64,000 bases of DNA, from NCBI RefSeq assembly GCF_004341685.1, contig NZ_SMAA01000005.1, positions 62,001 to 126,000 on the forward strand, read 5' to 3'. Within the stretch, counting starts at the first letter, position 1. The number at the start of each line of letters is the position of its first letter. The stretch comes from Pectinatus cerevisiiphilus (GTDB taxonomy: Bacteria > Bacillota > Negativicutes > Selenomonadales > Selenomonadaceae). The translations under genes and the position numbers were made by a program. Below are positions 63,787 through 64,000 of this stretch, piece by piece. The notes beneath the pieces are model-generated. The model saw nothing but the letters and a program-made list of their open reading frames with translations. It had not been told where the DNA came from and ran no database searches.

Positions 63787-64000
63787 ATGAAGAAAACTAT
63801 CAGACTTATCATTCCCACCCTATTTGTCTTTTTATTGACAGCGATTGCCACTGTCCACGCTGCGCCAATCCTAAAACTGCATTCAGCGGGACACGATGTA
63901 ACTCTGTTGCAGCAACTGTTGCAAAAAGAAAATTACACCATTAATATAACAGGTGTTTTTGACGAAACTACACAAGAAATTGTTAAAACTTTTCAGTCTG
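63787..64000 (+). CDS. Secreted peptidoglycan-binding-domain protein, N-terminal part (cut by window edge)
   Basis: The frame from the ATG at 63787 is open to the right edge (71 codons). It has a signal peptide, MKKTIRLIIPTLFVFLLTAI with cleavage near HAAP, followed by HDVTLLQQLLQKENYTINIT and VFDETTQEIVKTFQ, which follow the peptidoglycan-binding-domain-1 pattern (V-x-x-LQ-x-x-L, F-D-x-x-T, V-x-x-FQ). Such proteins often continue into a SleB-type cell wall hydrolase; that part is outside the window. A possible AAAGGA site is 14-15 nt upstream. Confidence 0.72.
   Translation, partial: MKKTIRLIIPTLFVFLLTAIATVHAAPILKLHSAGHDVTLLQQLLQKENYTINITGVFDETTQEIVKTFQS

Overview
The window is a low-GC (roughly 40 %) chromosomal segment of a Firmicutes-type bacterium. 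The evidence is a zinc-type 61-residue S14, an L7Ae-like protein ahead of rpsL, a Trp T-box, a glmS ribozyme, SpoIID and strong AGGAGG ribosome binding sites. Protein flavour (TrpC-TrpF fusion, YjfB, split ChrA, cobalamin-controlled PepSY protein) suggests the Negativicutes, but that placement is inference. No tRNA, rRNA, CRISPR array or intact insertion sequence was seen.

Layout. 1-11,935 (minus strand) is the translation block: L7Ae-like, rpsL, rpsG, fusA, tuf, a terminator, then the S10/spc genes rpsJ to rplF (cut by the left edge). Half of the 24 translation genes in the window start with TTG or GTG. 12,130-16,450 (minus) holds a polar amino acid ABC transporter, a zinc-ribbon protein, YjfB and cysK, with a small promoter-to-terminator RNA unit upstream of cysK. 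16,590-19,510 has an MFS exporter, an M20 peptidase remnant and rpsF-ssb-rpsR. 19,574-28,532 has UspA, a TPP riboswitch with thiC, a PHP phosphoesterase, the glmS ribozyme with glmS, a HAD hydrolase, an unknown protein, an aldo/keto reductase and a CapA protein. 28,533-32,260 has a possible tiny membrane peptide, glycerate kinase, nhaA and an AT-rich membrane protein. 32,375-37,308 (minus) is tsaE-tsaB-rimI-lgt-spoIID followed by queA.

37,309-44,770 has an aspartate/aromatic aminotransferase behind a 46-nt palindrome, a second MFS exporter, an unknown duplicated-domain protein, pyrE, a cobalamin-riboswitch-controlled PepSY membrane protein, maf and pyrF. 44,934-47,396 has a YbaK-type protein, a TauE/SafE exporter and a split chromate transporter. 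47,475-56,291 is the most interesting region: a MerR/GyrI-like regulator, two paralogous Cys/Met-metabolism PLP enzymes, a small Fe-S protein, a Sel1 protein, an EamA exporter, an amino acid ABC importer and RidA. Two promoters here share the same MerR-style architecture (19-bp spacer, TATA-N5-TATAGA core), one before each operon half, so the regulator probably controls the whole set as an uptake/degradation/export system for a sulfur or related amino acid. 56,491-63,250 (minus) is a complete trp operon E-G-D-CF-B-A behind a Trp T-box. 63,389-64,000 has an ArsR repressor and the start of a secreted peptidoglycan-binding protein cut by the right edge.

Start codons were re-chosen from ribosome binding sites and family N-termini wherever the longest frame was implausible; these choices are stated in each entry.
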